From: CAVVAL01 sp963740215
Lineage (GTDB): Bacteria; Actinomycetota; Actinomycetes; Mycobacteriales; Cryptosporangiaceae
Assembly: GCA_963740215.1 (NCBI GenBank)
Contig: CAVUDJ010000005.1
Coordinates: forward strand, 248,001-312,000
Length of the DNA: 64,000 nt
Reading direction: 5' to 3'
Translations under genes and position numbers: made by a program
Notes under the pieces: generated by a model
Told to the model about the DNA's origin: nothing
The model's database searches: none
What the model saw: only the letters and a program-made list of their open reading frames with translations
In this document: one piece after another, positions 8,151-16,447 of the stretch
How positions within the stretch are numbered: the first letter of the stretch is position 1
How the letters are laid out: every line of letters starts with the position of its first letter

Positions 8151-9814
8151 TGGACACCGAAGCCTTCCTCGACAACTTCGGCACGATCGCCGATAGCCCC
8201 GGAGGCTTCCGACGCCTGCGAGATCTCGCCCTGGACCTTGCCATTCATGGCCGGCTAACGATGCCAAAGGCGTGCGATCAGCCAATAGGCAAGGTTCTGA
8301 ACTCGTCGGGGCTCGAACCAATCCACGGAGCTTATGGGTATCCGTCTCGGTGGCCGCTCGCACGGTTGGGTGACATCGCCGAGGTGAGGCTCGGCCGGCA
8401 GCGTTCCCCATCTAAGGCGACCGGCGACCGGATGCGGCCATATCTCCGGGCGGCCAACGTCGGCTGGGACGGGCTTCGCCTCGATGAGGTGAAGGAGATG
8501 GCGTTCACCAAGAGCGAGTCGGACTCCTACGAGTTGTGGCCTGGTGATCTGCTCCTCGGAGAGGCGTCGGGCAGCCCGTCCGAAGTTGGCAAGCCAGCGC
8601 AATACCGGGGCGAGATACCAGGTTGCTGCTTTCAGAACACCCTGATCAGAGTGCGATTCGCCGACCCGCTAGTTCTCCTCCCAGATTTCTACGAGCGATA
8701 CTTTAGACAGCAGGCGCGCAGCGGCGCCTTCGCGAAGAGCTCTCGAGGTGTGGCGATCAATCACTTGGGATCGAAGACCCTTGCAGAGTGGACTGTTCCT
8801 GTTCCCCCGCCTGCGGAGCAGGAGCGGATCGTTGCCAAGGCGGACGAGTTGCTGAGGCTGTGCGACCACCTCGAAGCCGTCCAGGATCGCCGCCGCCGCG
8901 CCGCTACCCGGTTCCGGGCTTCGGCCCTGAACGCACTTACCGAAGCTGACACCGTCGCCGACCTGCGCCGAGCATGGGAGCGAGCGAGCGCCAACTGGCC
9001 AACCCTCACTGACGACCCCGATAGCATCGTCGAGTTCCGCCCAGTCGTGTTGCAGCTGGCGGTGGAGGGACGACTCGTTGCACGGCGTCCCGAGGAAGGT
9101 GTTGCAGACGACGTTCTCGCCCTAGTCGCACGGGAACGACACGCGCTGGTCCAAAGTGGAACGATCAGCAAACCGAAGGCCAGCGTCATCGTCGATCGTG
9201 ACGAGGCGCCCTTCGATGTCCCTGACCATTGGACGTGGGTGCACGTGGAGGACGTCTGCACCCACATCGTCGACTGTCTTCACAGAACACCGCCATACGC
9301 TCCATCCGGGTACCCCGCGATCCGTACCTGCGATGTGGAGCCGGGCCGAGTCTTGGTTGACCAAGCGCTGCGCGTGGATGACGCCACGTACCGGCAGCAA
9401 ACCGCGCGTTTGACGCCAAAGGCGGGAGACGTCCTTTACTCCCGTGAGGGCGGCCGGTATGGCATCGCCGCGGTCGTACCGCCACACACGCTGCTCTGCC
9501 TGTCACAGCGGATGATGCAGTTCCGATGTGCCTCGGCCGTAGTGCCCGAGTACTTCGCCTGGTTCCTGAACTCTCCGCTGGGGTTCGGCCAAGCTACCCA
9601 GGATGTCGGTGGTTCGGCCTCCCCACATGTGAACATCCGGTCGATCCGTCGTTTCCTGATGCCTCTGCCCCCTACAGGCGAACAGCACCGAATAGTCAGG
9701 CAGATCGAGCGGCTCGACGAGCAGAGACAGAGGCTGGAACGTGCCGTCAATTCCAGGAGCCGGGTGGCAGCGCAGTTCGCTTCTGCTGTTAGCTCCACTG
9801 GTCTGTCCGGATAG
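8150..9814 (+). CDS. hsdS: Type I restriction specificity subunit (HsdS)
   Basis: 554 codons from ATG 8150, overlapping the hsdM stop. Two target-recognition domains are visible, each ending in the conserved helix-leading motif (first PPPAEQERIVAKADELLRLCD, residues ~220-240; second LPPTGEQHRIVRQIERLDE, near the C-terminus), separated by a central helical spacer. The two half-sites together define a bipartite DNA target that cannot be predicted here. Unlike hsdR and hsdM this gene is uninterrupted. Its GC content is slightly lower than that of the flanking core genes, consistent with transfer. Confidence 0.92.
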   Translation: MDTEAFLDNFGTIADSPGGFRRLRDLALDLAIHGRLTMPKACDQPIGKVLNSSGLEPIHGAYGYPSRWPLARLGDIAEVRLGRQRSPSKATGDRMRPYLRAANVGWDGLRLDEVKEMAFTKSESDSYELWPGDLLLGEASGSPSEVGKPAQYRGEIPGCCFQNTLIRVRFADPLVLLPDFYERYFRQQARSGAFAKSSRGVAINHLGSKTLAEWTVPVPPPAEQERIVAKADELLRLCDHLEAVQDRRRRAATRFRASALNALTEADTVADLRRAWERASANWPTLTDDPDSIVEFRPVVLQLAVEGRLVARRPEEGVADDVLALVARERHALVQSGTISKPKASVIVDRDEAPFDVPDHWTWVHVEDVCTHIVDCLHRTPPYAPSGYPAIRTCDVEPGRVLVDQALRVDDATYRQQTARLTPKAGDVLYSREGGRYGIAAVVPPHTLLCLSQRMMQFRCASAVVPEYFAWFLNSPLGFGQATQDVGGSASPHVNIRSIRRFLMPLPPTGEQHRIVRQIERLDEQRQRLERAVNSRSRVAAQFASAVSSTGLSG

Positions 9815-10086
9815 CACCAGAGAGCCTCTGACGGCGCGAACACGGTCAGGTTCCTTCAATCTGTCGGCTGTGTCGGGGCCTTACCTAGCCCGGGCAGATG
9901 GCTGTCCGAGCCCAAGTGCACGCGCTTTCGGCGCCTGCCTCGGCCGGCGGAGCGCTGCCTGTCCCGTGGGAGAGGCTTGGGAGAAACTTCACAGTGCCGA
10001 GCCATCGGGCAACCGCATCGAACAACGCGAACCAACAGCTTGACCAGCGCATTCGTACAGCTGTCCAGGTAACAACAGCGTCCGCA
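9815..10086. other. Non-coding stretch inside element right end
   Basis: About 270 bases between hsdS and the tRNA-Pro fragment. I find no supported ORF and no D-arm or 5' acceptor of a tRNA; this is what shows that the following tRNA-like sequence is only a 3' half. Confidence 0.5.
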
Positions 10087-10134
10087 CCTTGTTCGGGACG
10101 AAGAGGGCGCAGGTTCAAATCCTGTCACCCCGAC
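10087..10134 (+). repeat. 3' half of tRNA-Pro: attachment-site (att) scar
   Basis: The sequence has the tRNA-Pro anticodon region TTCGGGA (anticodon CGG), the variable region, a T arm with loop TTCAAAT, and the 3' acceptor strand CACCCCG, then ACA. The 5' acceptor, D arm and a full anticodon stem are missing: the upstream bases do not pair. A hairpin terminator follows at 10140. This is the structure left at the far end of an element integrated by site-specific recombination into tRNA-Pro. The true tRNA gene should lie at the other end of the element. Confidence 0.7.
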
Positions 10135-10139
10135 AGCTC

Positions 10140-10172
10140 AGAGGCCCTGTACCGAGTCGGTACAGGGCCTCT
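10140..10172 (+). terminator. tRNA-Pro terminator hairpin
   Basis: A perfect 16-bp inverted repeat (arms 10140-10155 and 10157-10172, arm AGAGGCCCTGTACCGA) lies 5 bases after the tRNA 3' half. It is followed by TGCTCTTGTCC, only weakly U-rich. It most probably terminated the original tRNA-Pro transcript and was displaced together with the 3' half by integration. Confidence 0.7.
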
Positions 10173-10236
10173 GCTCTTGTCCCGGGAGCCTTACAGGGGC
10201 GTAAGCCGCCGAATCAGCCCTCGTCACGTCAGAGCT

Positions 10237-10941
10237 TCAACGGCTTGCGGCCCAGCCCAAGTAGGCGAGCACGTAGCAGCCCACGGCTGCCACGCCAGCG
10301 GCTCCCGTGCAGAGCGTCATCAGAGCGATGCCGAAGCATCCGGCGCGGTCGGCCAGCCGTTCCAGCAGGTTGAAGCCCGCGATGGCCGTCATCTGGGTGA
10401 ACGCGAGGGCAGACAGCAGTGGGGCCCCGAAACCCCAGTATCTCCCGTCGATCTCGTCGAAGTCGGGCAGCAGCACAGCGGGCGATGGGACCGCTACGCC
10501 GGAACCGTCGAGCAGCACGAACACGGCGAACCACGCGCTCCCGACGATGACCGCAATGCTGAGCGACACCGAGATGACCCGGTGCTGCGCGACGTAGGAC
10601 GGTCTCCCCGACCGAACTTCGCGAGGCTTGTCAGGACCGTAGAAGACCTCGAAGGTCTCGCCGGGCCGACCCTCGCTGCGGCGGGAATGCCAGTGCAGGT
10701 TGATCTGCTCGATGCTCTGACCGTCGGCGGTCGTGAAGCTGACGATCGGTCGGTAGCGGCAGTCGCCATGCTCGCTGTTGTCCCACTCCCAGCTCGTCGT
10801 GGTCGCCACCGCTGGCAGACCGTGCCGGCGCAGGTACCGCGAACGTCGGGCGTCTCGGAGGCTGGAGCGCAGGGCTAGCATGCCGAGGACCATCCCGGCG
10901 ACGCCCAGTGTGGCCAGCAAGGCGATCTTCATGCCCGGCAT
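10237..10941 (-). CDS. DUF3592-like membrane protein
   Basis: About 234 codons from an ATG at 10939-10941. Helix 1 is IALLATLGVAGMVLGMLAL. The middle domain (residues ~50-115) reads WEWDNSEHGDCRYRPIVSFT and TFEVFYGPDKPREV, the beta-rich signature of DUF3592 proteins. Two or three more hydrophobic helices follow (VISVSLSIAVIVGSAWFAVF; C-terminal CTGAAGVAAVGCYVLAYL). The start is uncertain: an in-frame ATG at 10986 adds an Arg-rich stretch, and neither has a strong ribosome site. It is the first gene outside the element. Function unknown, located in the membrane. Confidence 0.65.
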   Translation of the reverse strand: MPGMKIALLATLGVAGMVLGMLALRSSLRDARRSRYLRRHGLPAVATTTSWEWDNSEHGDCRYRPIVSFTTADGQSIEQINLHWHSRRSEGRPGETFEVFYGPDKPREVRSGRPSYVAQHRVISVSLSIAVIVGSAWFAVFVLLDGSGVAVPSPAVLLPDFDEIDGRYWGFGAPLLSALAFTQMTAIAGFNLLERLADRAGCFGIALMTLCTGAAGVAAVGCYVLAYLGWAASR

Positions 10942-10986
10942 GCTGGCGGGCCGTCTCCGTCGGCGCTCGCCTCTTCGGGCAGACAT

Positions 10987-11580
10987 CCAGGCGGCCAGCC
11001 AAGTGGACGAGGCACATCGGCCCGACGACGGTTGTGTGGTCACGTCGGGACCGCGCCGATCCAGTTGAACAAACCTTACGCCGCGGATCGTAGCGTTACC
11101 TTCCCCGACTAATCCAATATGGACACCTGTTTGGTGCCCGGTTAGAGCCGCCACCCCGGCAACTGTCGGGGAAATGGCGGCATCCTGCGCCCGGTTTCAG
11201 GACCACTGCCCCGACAGTCCGGTTTCCCCGGCGGGCGTGCGCCAGCGGAGCGGCTATTCGGACAACTCCCACGCCGAACGGCCCGCGACCGTTAAGTCAC
11301 CGGCATTGGTACCGGGACACGTGGGAGGCGGTGCAACCGGATGAAGCGGGGCACACGTTCTCGCCGCGCAGTCCGGTGGTGCGTGCCGGCGAGATGTCTC
11401 TGGAACTGGGCCGCAGGATCGACCGCGACGGACCACTTCGGCCTTGCCGCCGGCCTCGACGTGCCAGCCGGCGCGTGGCTGGCCTGAACCGAAACGGACT
11501 TGCGGGATATTCGGGGCTACGAGCGCCCGTTGTAGGCACGGCTTCCCGGATAGTCCGGTTCGCGCCGCGTCAGCCAACCC
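10987..11580. other. Long intergenic region without a recognised gene
   Basis: About 590 bases lie between two minus-strand membrane genes. I see no ORF with family similarity. The region contains a hairpin repeat (11147-11181) and scattered copies of a CCGACAGTCCGG-like word (about 11210-11224). An older gene may have decayed here. Confidence 0.4.
11147..11181. repeat. Small hairpin repeat, copy 1 (AACTGTC core)
   Basis: GCCGCCA pairs with TGGCGGC and an inner CCCCG pairs with CGGGG, around a loop containing CAACTGT. A second copy with the same outer arms and core stands at 61342-61378, and partial copies (CCCCGACAGT) occur near 11210 and 15545. Likely a dispersed intergenic palindrome or terminator. 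Confidence 0.5.
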
Positions 11581-12027
11581 TCATCGCCGTCGGAAGTACC
11601 GGTTGGCGGACGGCACGTACATGAGCACCACGGCTACCACCACGGAGGCGAGGTGCGCACCACGACTGACAGCGATCGCCCAGTCCGCGGCACCCGCGTC
11701 GGCGATCGCGTCTCCGAGCGAGTTGCCGTCGGCCAACCAGGCGACCGGCTCGATCACCAGCGACAGGGTGCCGACGACGCCGAGCACCACGGTCAACACC
11801 AGTCGAGCCCAGTTCCGGCCGGCGCGCATGAGCACGAACACGCAGACCGCCGCGCAGTAGATCGCCGCCCGTGGAGCGACTTCGGCGAGCGACCACGGTT
11901 CCGTACCGACCCACACGGCGGTCTCCACCACGCCGGCCGCGATGGCGCCGAGCCACGCCAGGAACGCCCCCTGCACCGGCGCCGGCGCGCTCGGGTTAGG
12001 AGTCAGCACAAGGTTTCCGCTGCTCAT
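11581..12027 (-). CDS. Small integral membrane protein (four helices)
   Basis: 148 codons from ATG (12025-12027), with GAGGTG upstream. Four hydrophobic segments are evident: GAFLAWLGAIAAGVVETAVW, IYCAAVCVFVLMRAG, LVLTVVLGVVGTLSLVIEPV and LASVVVAVVLMYVPSAN, followed by a basic tail. This resembles short actinomycete four-helix membrane proteins of unknown function. It is divergent from the hydrolase operon at 12215 and shares its operator-containing intergenic region, so the two may be coregulated. Confidence 0.65.
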   Translation of the reverse strand: MSSGNLVLTPNPSAPAPVQGAFLAWLGAIAAGVVETAVWVGTEPWSLAEVAPRAAIYCAAVCVFVLMRAGRNWARLVLTVVLGVVGTLSLVIEPVAWLADGNSLGDAIADAGAADWAIAVSRGAHLASVVVAVVLMYVPSANRYFRRR

Positions 12028-12136
12028 GGCACACCTCTCAACGTCTGTTCCGATGCTCATCACCCTTCTCCGGCGCCCGCCCGTGATCACGCCTGCTGGC
12101 CAGCCAACTGCGATAGGGGTATCCCTACGAGTTACC

Positions 12137-12181
12137 GACAAGAATATTTGTCTTGACAGCAATGCTTGTCGGTCACATGAT
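12137..12181 (+). promoter_or_regulatory. Promoter with overlapping operators
   Basis: TTGACA (12153-12158) and CATGAT (12176-12181) are separated by exactly 17 bases, a good sigma-70-type promoter. Two inverted repeats of the form GACAA-n6-TTGTC and GACA-n8-TGTC (12137-12152 and 12155-12170) overlap the -35 box and the spacer. Binding there would block transcription of the 12215 operon. The repressor is not obvious in this window; a TetR- or MarR-type protein is a guess. Confidence 0.6.
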
Positions 12182-12214
12182 TGGCTCACGCACACGACGA
12201 GACGAGGGATCGAC

Positions 12215-13027
12215 ATGGGCACGACCACCAGCACTGTCATCTCCGCCGACGGCACGGTCATCGGCTACGACAAGACCGGCACCGGCCCAGCGCTGATCCT
12301 GGTGGACGGCGCGCTGTGCTACCGGGCGTTCGGGCCGGCGAAGCAGTTCGCCGAGGCGCTGCAGGACCGCTTCACCGTCTACACCTACGACCGGCGCGGC
12401 CGGGGCGAGAGCACCGACACTCTGCCGTACTCGACCGAGCGCGAGATCGAGGATCTTGCCGCGCTGATCGAGGAGGCCAGCGGCTCTGCCTACGTGTTCG
12501 GACAGTCGTCCGGCGCGGCGCTCGCCCTGGAGGCGGCGAACCGGGGCGTGCCCATCACCAGGCTCGCCGTCTACGAGGCACCGTTCGCGCTGAGCCCCGA
12601 CGCGCGCACCGAGCCCGCCGACTACGCTCCGAACCTGACGAAGTCGCTGGCGGAGGACCGCCGGGGCGACGCGGTGAAGCAGTTCATGAAGCACGTCGGT
12701 GTGCCGGGCCTGATGATCGCCGTGATGTCGGTGACGCCGCCGTGGAAGAAGCTCAAGCAGGTCGCCCACACGCTCCCGTACGACCGCGCCCTCCTGCAGG
12801 GCGCCACCTCGGGCCAGCCGCTTCCGATGGACCGGTACGCCGGCGCGAAGGTCCCCGCCCTGTCGATGGCCGGCGGCAAGAGCGACGAGTGGTTCCGCAC
12901 CACGATGCGGCAGATCGCCGACCGCCTCCCGGACTCCGAGTACCGCACGATCGACGGCCAGAACCACATGCTCAAGGCGTCGGCGATCGCCCCGATTCTC
13001 AAGGACTTCTTCGGAAAGGACGCGTGA
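12215..13027 (+). CDS. Alpha/beta hydrolase
   Basis: 270 codons from ATG 12215 after GAGGG. The fold signatures are present: an oxyanion-side VDGALCYR, the strand VYTYDRRGRGES, the nucleophile elbow GQSSG (Ser about residue 96), and a C-terminal His in DGQNHML. The family includes esterases and haloperoxidase-like hydrolases; the substrate is not predictable. Its stop overlaps the start of the next gene (TGATG), so the two are translated as a pair. Confidence 0.85.
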   Translation: MGTTTSTVISADGTVIGYDKTGTGPALILVDGALCYRAFGPAKQFAEALQDRFTVYTYDRRGRGESTDTLPYSTEREIEDLAALIEEASGSAYVFGQSSGAALALEAANRGVPITRLAVYEAPFALSPDARTEPADYAPNLTKSLAEDRRGDAVKQFMKHVGVPGLMIAVMSVTPPWKKLKQVAHTLPYDRALLQGATSGQPLPMDRYAGAKVPALSMAGGKSDEWFRTTMRQIADRLPDSEYRTIDGQNHMLKASAIAPILKDFFGKDA

Positions 13028-13428
13028 TGGCCGCCAAGACGGTCGCCGAGAAGCTGCTCATCAAGCCGACCGCCATGGTCTGGATGTCGCACGCCGAGCA
13101 CCTCGGCCTGATCGAGCCCGTACCGGAGGGTGCGCAGGTGACCAGCGCACTTGCGGAGGCAGGCGTCGCCCTGGTCTTCGCGCAGGACGCGGCGGCGCTG
13201 AGCGAGATCCTCGACGCGCACGCCGAGCAACTGAAGGGGCCAGCGGTCGTGTGGATCTGCTACCCGAAGGCCAACCGCTCCGACATCAACCGCGACACCG
13301 TGTGGCCGATCGTCGGCGAGTACGGACTCCGACCGAACGGGCAGGTCGCCGTCGACGAGGTCTGGTCGGCGCTGCGATTCCGTCCGCTGAAACCAGGCGA
13401 GGCACCCTTCACAGGCGGCAAGAGCTGA
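13027..13428 (+). CDS. DUF3052-like small protein
   Basis: 133 codons from ATG 13027, overlapping the hydrolase stop. The protein starts AAKTVAEKLLIKPTAMVWMS and contains EGAQVTSALAEAGVALVFAQ and GPAVVWICYPKANRSDINRD, the pattern of DUF3052-type proteins found next to hydrolases and stress genes. No catalytic motif is visible. Cotranscribed with the preceding hydrolase and probably the following membrane gene. Confidence 0.65.
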   Translation: MAAKTVAEKLLIKPTAMVWMSHAEHLGLIEPVPEGAQVTSALAEAGVALVFAQDAAALSEILDAHAEQLKGPAVVWICYPKANRSDINRDTVWPIVGEYGLRPNGQVAVDEVWSALRFRPLKPGEAPFTGGKS

Positions 13429-13441
13429 CAAGGAGAGTCCA

Positions 13442-14085
13442 GTGACCAGCACGCAGCTCCGCACGAAAGACTCCACCCGCGCCCTGCTTACCTGCGGCGT
13501 CGTCGCCGGCCCGCTCTACCTTGCGGTCGGTCTCGCCCAGGCGTTCACACGGGACGGATTCGACCTCAGGAAACACCCGTTCAGCATGCTGAGCCTCGGC
13601 GAGGGCGGCTGGATCCAGATCGCGAACTTCGTCGTCAGCGGACTGCTCTTCCTCGCGTGCGCCGTCGGTGTGCGGCGCGCTCTACGGCGGGCAGCACGTG
13701 GGGTCCACTCCTCTACGGCGGCATCGGCGCCGGGCTGATCGGCGGCGGAGTGTTCCTGGCCGACCCCGCGCTCGGATTCCCGGCGGGCGCCCCGTCCGGC
13801 AGTCCCGAGGTCGTCAGCTGGCACAGCAACCTGCACTTCGTGGCGTTCGTCCTCGGGTTCGGCTCGCTGGTGGCGCTGTTCTTCGTGCTCGCCCGACGCT
13901 TCGCAGCGGACGGGAAGCGCGGATGGATGTGGTACAGCATCGCGTCGGCCGTAGCGTTCCTGGCGCTCGGCACGATCGGCATGGTCGTCGGCGACTTCCG
14001 GATCGTCACTGTCGCGGTCGTCGTCGGCTGGGGTTGGGCCTCGGCGGCGGCGTGGCAGCTCAGGCGTTACGCGACGCGACCCTGA
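13442..14085 (+). pseudogene. DUF998-like membrane protein, frameshifted as read
   Basis: The start is GTG 13442 with AAGGAG upstream. Removing two extra bases around 13690-13703 joins the N-terminal half (LLTCGVVAGPLYLAVGLAQA) to the C-terminal half (TWGPLLYGGIGAGLIGGGVF). The result is ~213 aa with about six membrane helices and the DUF998 pattern (HPFSMLSLGEGGWIQIANF). Third gene of the hydrolase operon. The last 19 bases overlap the convergent XRE gene. The frameshift pattern matches the single-base insertions elsewhere in the window. Confidence 0.65.
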
Positions 14086-14321
14086 TCGTGAATCGCGGCG
14101 AGCTCGTGGAGGTCGAGACCGAGCACGTCGGCCAGCGCTGCCACGGTGAAGAAGGCCGGCGTCACGATCGCACCACGCTCGATCTTGCGCAGGGTGTCCA
14201 GCGAGATGCCGGCGCGCACGGCAACCTCAGCGGCGCTGCGGTTGCCCCGCGCCCGTTGCAACGCCTGCCCCAGTAGTCGCCCGCGCTCGCGCTCGTCGTC
14301 GGTGAGAGGCGTACGGACCAT
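14067..14321 (-). CDS. XRE-family HTH regulator
   Basis: 84 codons from ATG (14319-14321). The sequence RSAAEVAVRAGISLDTLRKI is a classic Cro/CI helix-turn-helix, followed by the conserved AALADVLGLDLHEL helix. It is divergent from the methionine aminopeptidase, and an operator-like palindrome lies in the short gap, so it probably represses both. Its 3' end overlaps the convergent DUF998 gene. Confidence 0.8.
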   Translation of the reverse strand: MVRTPLTDDERERGRLLGQALQRARGNRSAAEVAVRAGISLDTLRKIERGAIVTPAFFTVAALADVLGLDLHELAAIHDQGRVA

Positions 14322-14338
14322 GGCCCTGATACTAATCC

Positions 14339-14354
14339 TGGTATTAAAATACCA
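14339..14354. promoter_or_regulatory. Operator between XRE regulator and map
   Basis: TGGTAT-taaa-ATACCA, a perfect 6-bp-arm palindrome, is centred between the two divergent starts (14321 and 14358). A second half-site (GATACTAAT) stands just left of it. The map start follows only 3 bases later, suggesting a leaderless or nearly leaderless mRNA. Confidence 0.55.
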
Positions 14355-14357
14355 ACC

Positions 14358-15125
14358 ATGGTCATCCTGAAGTCGCCGTCCGAGATCACCGTCATGCGGG
14401 AAGCCGGCAGGATCGTCGCCCGCGCGCTCGATGCCGTCGCGGACGCTGCCCGGCCCGGCGTACACCTCGCCGACCTCGACGAACTGGCCGCCGACCTGAT
14501 CTCGACGGCAGGCGCCAAACCGTCATTCCTCGGCTACCACCCGTCCTGGGCGCCCACGCCCTACCCGGCCGTGCTGTGCCTGTCGGTCAACGATGCGATC
14601 GTCCACGGCATACCCGACCAGCGCGTTCTCGCGCAGGGCGACCTCCTGTCGGTCGACTGTGGAGCGCACATCGACGGCTACCACGGCGACGCCGCGATCA
14701 CCGTGGCGATCGGCGAGATCGACGAGGCCGCCCTGCGCCTCACTACGACCACTTCCCAGGCACTCGCAGCCGGGATCGACGCAGCGCGGCCCGGCGCACG
14801 GATCGGCGACATCTCCCACGCGGTCGAGACCGTCGCACGCGCCGCCGGCTACGGGCTCCCGCACGGGTTCGGCGGCCACGGCGTCGGCAGGGCGATGCAC
14901 GAAGATCCGTCAGTGCCCAACACTGGCCGCCCACGCCGGGGTATGCCGCTGCGCGAAGGCCTGGTCATCGCGATCGAACCGATGCTCATCGAGGGCGGCG
15001 ACGATCGGCACCGCATCCACACCGACGGGTGGACCGTCCTCACCGCCGACGGCAGCCGCGCGGCGCACGCCGAACACACCCTCGCCATCACCGCCGACGG
15101 ACCCGTCGTCCTGACCGAGAGGTGA
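14358..15125 (+). CDS. map: Methionine aminopeptidase type I (accessory copy)
   Basis: 255 codons. The five metal ligands are visible: DCGAH (Asp), HGDAAIT (Asp), GHGVGRAMHE (His), IEPML (Glu) and AEHT (Glu). It removes N-terminal Met from nascent proteins in the cytosol. It is not beside secY/adk/infA, where the housekeeping copy usually lies, and it is paired with its own XRE repressor, so this is probably an inducible second copy. The ATG at 14358 has no ribosome site, so leaderless translation is likely. Confidence 0.9.
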   Translation: MVILKSPSEITVMREAGRIVARALDAVADAARPGVHLADLDELAADLISTAGAKPSFLGYHPSWAPTPYPAVLCLSVNDAIVHGIPDQRVLAQGDLLSVDCGAHIDGYHGDAAITVAIGEIDEAALRLTTTTSQALAAGIDAARPGARIGDISHAVETVARAAGYGLPHGFGGHGVGRAMHEDPSVPNTGRPRRGMPLREGLVIAIEPMLIEGGDDRHRIHTDGWTVLTADGSRAAHAEHTLAITADGPVVLTER

Positions 15126-15129
15126 GCGC

Positions 15130-15527
15130 GTGGACTACCGCGGACTCGTGAAGTCCCTTGACCTGCCGTCTGGTTACGTCGCGCCGGCCGAACTCGCCTA
15201 CGAGGACGTCCGCGCCAGGGTGATCTCCCGAGCGGATCTGCGGGAGGACGTGCGCGGCATCAACGCCAGCATCGACATCATCTCGTCTGGCACGAGCTGG
15301 AGTTCCGCGACGGGCACTCGTTCACCTACGCGGTGTACGACGTGGACGGCCAGTACCTCGGGTGCTGCTACCTCTACCCGATGGGCAGGCGCACGCCGCT
15401 CACCGAGGAGCTGCTGAAGTACGACGTGGACGTGAGCTGGTGGGTCATGCCGTCCGCGTACGGCAAGGGTTACTACGCCAAGCTGTCTAGGGCCCCGAAC
15501 CCGACTGTCCGGACACGCATCCCTTAA
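15130..15527 (+). pseudogene. GNAT-like acetyltransferase, frameshifted and shortened
   Basis: GTG 15130 follows GAGAGG, 4 bases after map. The N-terminal part (LPSGYVAPAELAYEDVRARV, LREDVRGINAS) is separated by a two-base shift near 15283 from WHELEFRDGHSFTYAVYD and GCCYLYPMG...VSWWVMPSAYGKGYYAKL, which is the central GNAT core. The usual C-terminal FPFP-type end is missing and the frame closes after 20 unrelated residues. About 131 aa remain after correction. It is probably an inactive or misassembled N-acetyltransferase gene. Confidence 0.55.
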
Positions 15528-15654
15528 CCGGGCGCCGGATACGACCAAACCCCGACAGTTCGAGCGGCCGGATCCCGGGCGGCAATCACGGTGGCGCGGC
15601 AGGTGCACCATGGCCGGGCAGCACCATCCACTGCCGTCTCGGGGGAGGCACATC

Positions 15655-16422
15655 ATGGTTTCGTGGCGCGTTCCTGTCGCTCTACTGGCGCTAGTCCTGG
15701 TAGCGACACTCATCCCAGCCCTACCTGCCCAAGCTGTACCGGCTCAAGCTGTACCGACCCAAGCAGCACCGGTGACGAACGCTCCGGCGCAAGCGGCCCC
15801 GGCCTACAGCATCTCGCGTTGCGGCAACACCAGCGGCCGCGCGATCCTCACGTTCGACGACTGGGCCTACGGCGACCCGTACCGCGCCGTCCGCGTTGGC
15901 GCATACCTGAAGTCCCGGCACGTCCGGGCCATGTTCCTGCTGATCAACAAGGATGCCAGCAAGTACCAGAACATCATCGCCGAACTGCGCAGGCAGGGTC
16001 ACTGGGTCGCCAACCACACGTGGAGTCACCCGAACCTGACCACGCTCAGCGACCAGCAGGTGTACGCGCAGATCTACAGCGGCGTGAAGAGCAACGTGCT
16101 GCGCCCGCCGTACGGGGCCTGGAACGCGCGGGTCCAACGCATCGCCGCGAGCCAGGGTTACCGGCTCTGCCTGTGGACGGTCGACACCCGCGACTGGGAG
16201 AAGCCAGGCGGCCGGTACCGCACGGTGGACAGCATCCGCCAGATCGTGCGGGCGGCGCCGGCGACGTCCAAGCGCAACGGCGTGATCCTGGGTCACTTGA
16301 ACACGAACTACCCGAACGCCGTCGGCGGCATCCTGGACGACCTGATCCGCCAGGGCATCTACCCGTGCCTCAACCGGGGTCCGGTCGGCGTCAACGTCCC
16401 GAACCCGCTGGCCTGCAACTAG
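15655..16422 (+). CDS. Secreted polysaccharide deacetylase (NodB-like)
   Basis: 255 codons from ATG 15655, 6 bases after GGGGGAGG. A signal peptide (WRVPVALLALVLVATLIPA, cleavage near AQA) precedes a short Ala/Pro/Gln linker of imperfect QAVPAQ repeats. NodB motifs are in order: TFDD (motif 1), HTWSHP (motif 2, metal His pair), RPPYG (motif 3), DTRDW (motif 4) and LGHL (motif 5, degenerate). It should remove acetyl groups from cell wall or exogenous glycans outside the cell. The domain is shorter than average but complete. Confidence 0.85.
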   Translation: MVSWRVPVALLALVLVATLIPALPAQAVPAQAVPTQAAPVTNAPAQAAPAYSISRCGNTSGRAILTFDDWAYGDPYRAVRVGAYLKSRHVRAMFLLINKDASKYQNIIAELRRQGHWVANHTWSHPNLTTLSDQQVYAQIYSGVKSNVLRPPYGAWNARVQRIAASQGYRLCLWTVDTRDWEKPGGRYRTVDSIRQIVRAAPATSKRNGVILGHLNTNYPNAVGGILDDLIRQGIYPCLNRGPVGVNVPNPLACN

Positions 16423-16447
16423 CGCGCCCGGGAGGCAGTATCTCCAC

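Larger units (their letters stand above)
1..10134. mobile_element. Right part of an integrated element (AICE-like) ending in tRNA-Pro
   Basis: The right border is a 3' half of tRNA-Pro at 10087-10134, with no 5' half beside it. That is the scar left when a tyrosine-recombinase element integrates into the 3' end of a tRNA gene; pSAM2-type actinomycete elements use tRNA-Pro. Inside lie small minus-strand ORFs with good ribosome sites, an HTH regulator with operators, an integrase C-terminal remnant (3829-3960) and a type I restriction-modification cassette, all typical accessory cargo. The left end, the intact tRNA-Pro and any functional integrase must lie outside the window. The extent is inferred; several successive insertions are possible. 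Confidence 0.55.

Noticed and set aside
10087..10134. Complete tRNA-Pro gene
   Set aside because: No 5' acceptor strand complementary to CACCCCG and no D arm are found in the preceding 270 bases.
10087..10172. A third permuted tRNA-like RNA
   Set aside because: The bases after the T arm and acceptor strand do not include CGGGGTG; they form an unrelated terminator hairpin.
11254..11624. Open frames in the 11.1-11.6 kb gap
   Set aside because: Neither strand gives a frame with family similarity, ribosome site or plausible composition.
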